A DNA stretch of 64,000 nucleotides from an uncultured Sphingomonadaceae bacterium (GTDB taxonomy: Bacteria > Pseudomonadota > Alphaproteobacteria > Sphingomonadales > Sphingomonadaceae). Both the position numbers and the translations under genes were made by a program. Positions within the stretch are counted from its first letter, which is position 1; every line of letters begins with the position of its first letter. Positions 61,996 to 64,000 of the stretch are shown here, in pieces. Location of the stretch: assembly GCA_947493215.1 (NCBI GenBank), contig CANLQE010000001.1:496001-560000 (forward strand), in the 5' to 3' direction. The notes under the pieces were generated by a model. The model saw only the letters and a program-made list of their open reading frames with translations. It was not told the DNA's origin and did not search any database.

Positions 61996-62337
61996 TTAGC
62001 CGTTAACGGCGGTGTTTGTTGATCTTTGGCTTCTGCGCCAAGCATGATAGGTTTCATGTGTAGCTTGAAGGAACTGGCGGTTAGCCTGAGCGGCATCCCG
62101 GTTCCTGTTTAGCCACGGAGGTTTTGGCAATTCTTGCGCCCTAAGTACGCTGCGGAAGGTAGCGCGGCGGTACTCTGTCTTGACGATGTAATAGCGGGCT
62201 ATGTCGCCTAGTGCGCCGCGATCATCGAAACGAGCAACTAGGTTCTGTACGACGGCTGCCCTGTCCGGGTCAGCATAGCCATACGCGGCAATGATCGCGT
62301 CCCGGATGGTCTCCGGGCGCAACGGTAGTGTTGTCAT
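61996..62337 (-). CDS. Element protein 3, small basic protein
   Basis: A 113-residue basic protein (MTTLPLRPETIRDAIIAAYGYADPDRAAVVQNLVARFDDRGALGDIARYYIVKTEYRRATFRSVL...). The C-terminal half is Arg/Gln-rich (NRNRDAAQANRQFLQATHETYHAWRRSQR). It could bind nucleic acid, but no HTH or zinc motif stands out. It lies 20 nt upstream of the coiled-coil gene and 13 nt downstream of the 314-residue gene. Confidence 0.65.
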   Translation of the reverse strand: MTTLPLRPETIRDAIIAAYGYADPDRAAVVQNLVARFDDRGALGDIARYYIVKTEYRRATFRSVLRAQELPKPPWLNRNRDAAQANRQFLQATHETYHAWRRSQRSTNTAVNG

Positions 62338-62350
62338 TATGGTGGTGCTT

Positions 62351-63295
62351 TCAAAGGTTACAGAGCGGGTCGTAATCCGAGGAATGTTGGGTATCTGTAA
62401 CGGGTGTGAGTTCTGCGCGGAGTGCCACTAGACGTTCTGTAAGCCCCGGTTTCTCTGGTTCTCCGAGCTTTTGGTCACAAATTCCGGTAATGTTTTCGGA
62501 TGGTATGTCCACCTCAACAGGAGTTTTAACGGAGTTCTGCGGCTCTCCGGGCTTTGTGACCAAGTTTCCTACTATACTATGTATAGAATTAGAAACTGCA
62601 TCAGCCTGTTTAGGCTCTGACCCCGTTACTACATCAGCAAGTGCTCTTAAGTCTGCAAGTGCAATTCGCCTCCGCGTTCCATCGGGTCGCTTAATCCTTA
62701 CCACCTCTTGCTCTCTGTACCGCTCAATCTTGAGATGGCCAAAGTGAGTTGCTGTGATAGTGGCGGCAATTGTAAGGTGCTCTGAATGAATTGGATTTAG
62801 ATGCCCTTGCCGAGCGGCTCTTTTGATCTTCGATAGCGTATTGTATGTTTTTGTATTCAGCTTGATACCCTGCTCATGAGCAACTGCTTCGATCTTTGAG
62901 AGTGCAGAAGCTGACAAGGGCTTATTGAGCAGGTTGTCGGCAAACGTGTGTTCGGCGAACCTAATTCTTATTCGATCCACCGTAGCTAAGTTGGTTTCCG
63001 AGCTTTCCTCTGTGCCAGAAAGCCAGCTATCGACTAGCCTAATTATAAATGCTCGATATGCGGCGGGCTTCGGTTTGTAAGCCAAGGTTTCGATACGGGT
63101 CATAAGTCCACGAGCCTCTGGATTATCTTGCTTGTATTGAGTGGCGTAGGCCATACTTCCCTTAAACATTGCTTCACGTAGGTGTTGGGAATGCGATTTC
63201 TGGTCGTCGAGTGCTGGGGTATCATGGTTAGCCCCAGCTTTCTGGATTGCGGCTAAACTACTCGCTGGCAGCATATCCTGTTGTTGGTCTGTCAT
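62351..63295 (-). CDS. Element protein 2, unknown (possible DNA-binding/replication protein)
   Basis: A 314-residue protein. The centre (about residues 130-225) has helical segments followed by a basic stretch (ITATHFGHLKIERYREQEVVRIKRPDGTRRRIALADLRALADVV) that resembles a winged-helix beta hairpin. The N-terminal ALAYKPKPAAYRAFIIRLVDSWLSG region is helical. The tail is disordered. A role in element DNA replication or regulation is plausible but not supported by a named family. It is the largest gene of the operon. Confidence 0.65.
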   Translation of the reverse strand: MTDQQQDMLPASSLAAIQKAGANHDTPALDDQKSHSQHLREAMFKGSMAYATQYKQDNPEARGLMTRIETLAYKPKPAAYRAFIIRLVDSWLSGTEESSETNLATVDRIRIRFAEHTFADNLLNKPLSASALSKIEAVAHEQGIKLNTKTYNTLSKIKRAARQGHLNPIHSEHLTIAATITATHFGHLKIERYREQEVVRIKRPDGTRRRIALADLRALADVVTGSEPKQADAVSNSIHSIVGNLVTKPGEPQNSVKTPVEVDIPSENITGICDQKLGEPEKPGLTERLVALRAELTPVTDTQHSSDYDPLCNL

Positions 63296-63333
63296 TATAT
63301 CCTTTTCAATGGCGGGATCATCGCCGGTTTAGA

Positions 63334-63660
63334 TTACTGTGAGAATGTCTGGTTAAATAGGTTGGGATTGCACCGAGCTTCGGTAGCTGCTTTGGCGGCC
63401 TGCACCTCTTCAGAGGTAGCGTTATCTTTACGGGCAGGGACGGTCGTTCGTCGTGGCTGTGGATTATCAGCGCGATAAGCTAACATCGCTTTACGCTGGG
63501 TTGAGCCTGTTCCGCTAATGCTCCTTGCAGCCCATTCTGGATGCGGGATGGATAGGAGGTCAAGCAGCGCACGAAACGCTGCTATACGGTGTCCGTTGCC
63601 TGTGAAATAATTGGCGACATCTGTGTTGCTAAGCCTTTCGGATATTTCGTTTAAGTCCAT
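63334..63660 (-). CDS. Element protein 1, first gene of the operon
   Basis: A 108-residue protein (MDLNEISERLSNTDVANYFTGNGHRIAAFRALLDLLSIPHPEWAARSISGTGSTQRKAMLAYRADN...). The first 40 residues are helical; the rest is basic and probably disordered. No family is recognised. Being first after a repeat-rich leader it may be an early or regulatory gene. It lies 38 nt upstream of the 314-residue gene. Confidence 0.62.
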   Translation of the reverse strand: MDLNEISERLSNTDVANYFTGNGHRIAAFRALLDLLSIPHPEWAARSISGTGSTQRKAMLAYRADNPQPRRTTVPARKDNATSEEVQAAKAATEARCNPNLFNQTFSQ

Positions 63661-64000
63661 ATTGGGTTTCTTTCGTATGTGTAGTTAAGTGACAATCATG
63701 TTTAGAGAGATACGCCTTGGGCGCGCGTGTATGTGCGATAAGCATTCCGGTTCTAGGAATGCTTCCTTGTGCTTTATGGTATCGATTTAATATCTGGCGG
63801 AATGCTGTGCCTAATCCAGAAGTCCTAGGATTTACTCTCTATGCTAGATGGTATCAATTCAATGACATACCAATCAAGCCAGCCTAGCAAGCAGGTTTTT
63901 AACGCTCGTGGGATGCCACTTTCCTCCACGTCTGGTCTGAATATGGCGGTCGTTAAGTGCGCTGGCTATGGCAGGCAAGGAGCCGTGCCCAGCTGAGCGT
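63661..64000. other. Repeat-rich control region of the element operon
   Basis: These 340 bp hold no convincing gene. A perfect 9-bp hairpin AAGCATTCC-GGTTCTA-GGAATGCTT lies at 63740-63764. ATGGTATCGATTTAAT (63776-63791) recurs as ATGGTATCAATTCAAT (63848-63863), 14 of 16 bases identical and 72 bp apart. GGAATGCT recurs at about 63800. Its place before the minus-strand operon suggests promoters, operators or an origin. Confidence 0.6.
63740..63764. repeat. 9-bp inverted repeat in the element control region
   Basis: AAGCATTCC and GGAATGCTT are exact complements around a 7-nt loop (GGTTCTA). No T tract follows on either strand, so a terminator is unlikely; an operator or RNA structure is more plausible. 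Confidence 0.7.

Larger units (their letters stand above)
58566..64000 (+). mobile_element. Integrative element at tRNA-Tyr, left part (right end outside window)
   Basis: The tRNA-Tyr gene is followed by a tyrosine integrase and then six minus-strand genes without household relatives in this window. The left attachment site should lie in the tRNA 3' end (about 58541-58565, GGTTCGAATCCTATCCTGTC and CCA). No second copy of this stretch is found up to base 64000, so attR lies beyond. Integrase-first order beside a tRNA is the classic layout of genomic islands, prophages and phage satellites. No capsid, terminase, conjugation or replicase gene can be named. Confidence 0.85.

Noticed and set aside
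58480-64000. CRISPR array or cas genes in the element
   Set aside because: No evenly spaced repeats and no Cas-like proteins; the two 16-nt repeats are a single imperfect pair.
58566-64000. Complete prophage
   Set aside because: No capsid, portal, terminase, tail or lysis genes can be seen in the visible part, so only an integrative element of unknown type is claimed.

Overview
The window looks like a chromosomal segment of a moderate-GC alphaproteobacterium of the order Sphingomonadales (a Sphingorhabdus, Parasphingorhabdus or Sphingopyxis-like genome; this placement is inference). The signs are a TonB-receptor C-terminus at the left edge, DivK, a short RNase D next to lptC-lptA-lptB-rpoN, a RibB fused to a GTP-cyclohydrolase-like domain that lacks zinc cysteines, DUF3572 and COG3146 proteins, an NsrR-type NO regulon, and many CoA-linked catabolic enzymes. 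About 58.5 kb is ordinary chromosome. The last 5.4 kb is the left part of an integrative element inserted beside a tRNA-Tyr gene.

Left part (1-18 kb): end of a TonB receptor; an Fe-alcohol dehydrogenase / thioesterase / acyl-CoA dehydrogenase cluster; an EamA transporter; a YcaQ-type DNA glycosylase; the tamA-tamB outer-membrane assembly pair; panC; a five-gene minus-strand operon (DUF3572, HAD, RidA-like, GDPD, COG3146 acetyltransferase) divergent from divK; and rpmG.

Middle part (18-36 kb): a GDT1-like membrane protein, dps, a double cold-shock-domain protein, RNase D and the Lpt genes with rpoN, alanine dehydrogenase, two tandem exported cyclophilins, tRNA-Ser(GGA) and an alpha/beta hydrolase. 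Then come ribBX-ribH behind two TATCACA dyads, an nsrR / truncated globin / membrane protein / DUF1971 NO-response locus with recognisable NsrR boxes, and a bacterial voltage-gated sodium channel.

Right part (36-58.5 kb): hppD-VOC-fumarylacetoacetase for tyrosine catabolism with a convergent Lrp/AsnC gene; a divergent thiolase-like / CoA-transferase pair; glnB-glnA with a near-consensus sigma-54 promoter (rpoN lies in the same window); a PQQ quinohaemoprotein dehydrogenase; methionine aminopeptidase; ccmA-ccmB; phhB; an OpuC-type compatible-solute ABC transporter with fused permease and binding protein, followed by an LRAT/NlpC-like exported protein; an AlkA-type glycosylase; an adrenodoxin-type ferredoxin; rlmB; and tRNA-Tyr.

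Right edge (58.5-64 kb): a tyrosine integrase immediately after tRNA-Tyr faces six minus-strand genes, none of which I recognise. This element, cut by the window edge, is the best candidate here for an undescribed system. Other leads are the possible autoregulation of ribBX, the unknown NO-regulon membrane protein, and a perfect palindrome that contains the ribosome binding site of the acyl-CoA dehydrogenase gene.
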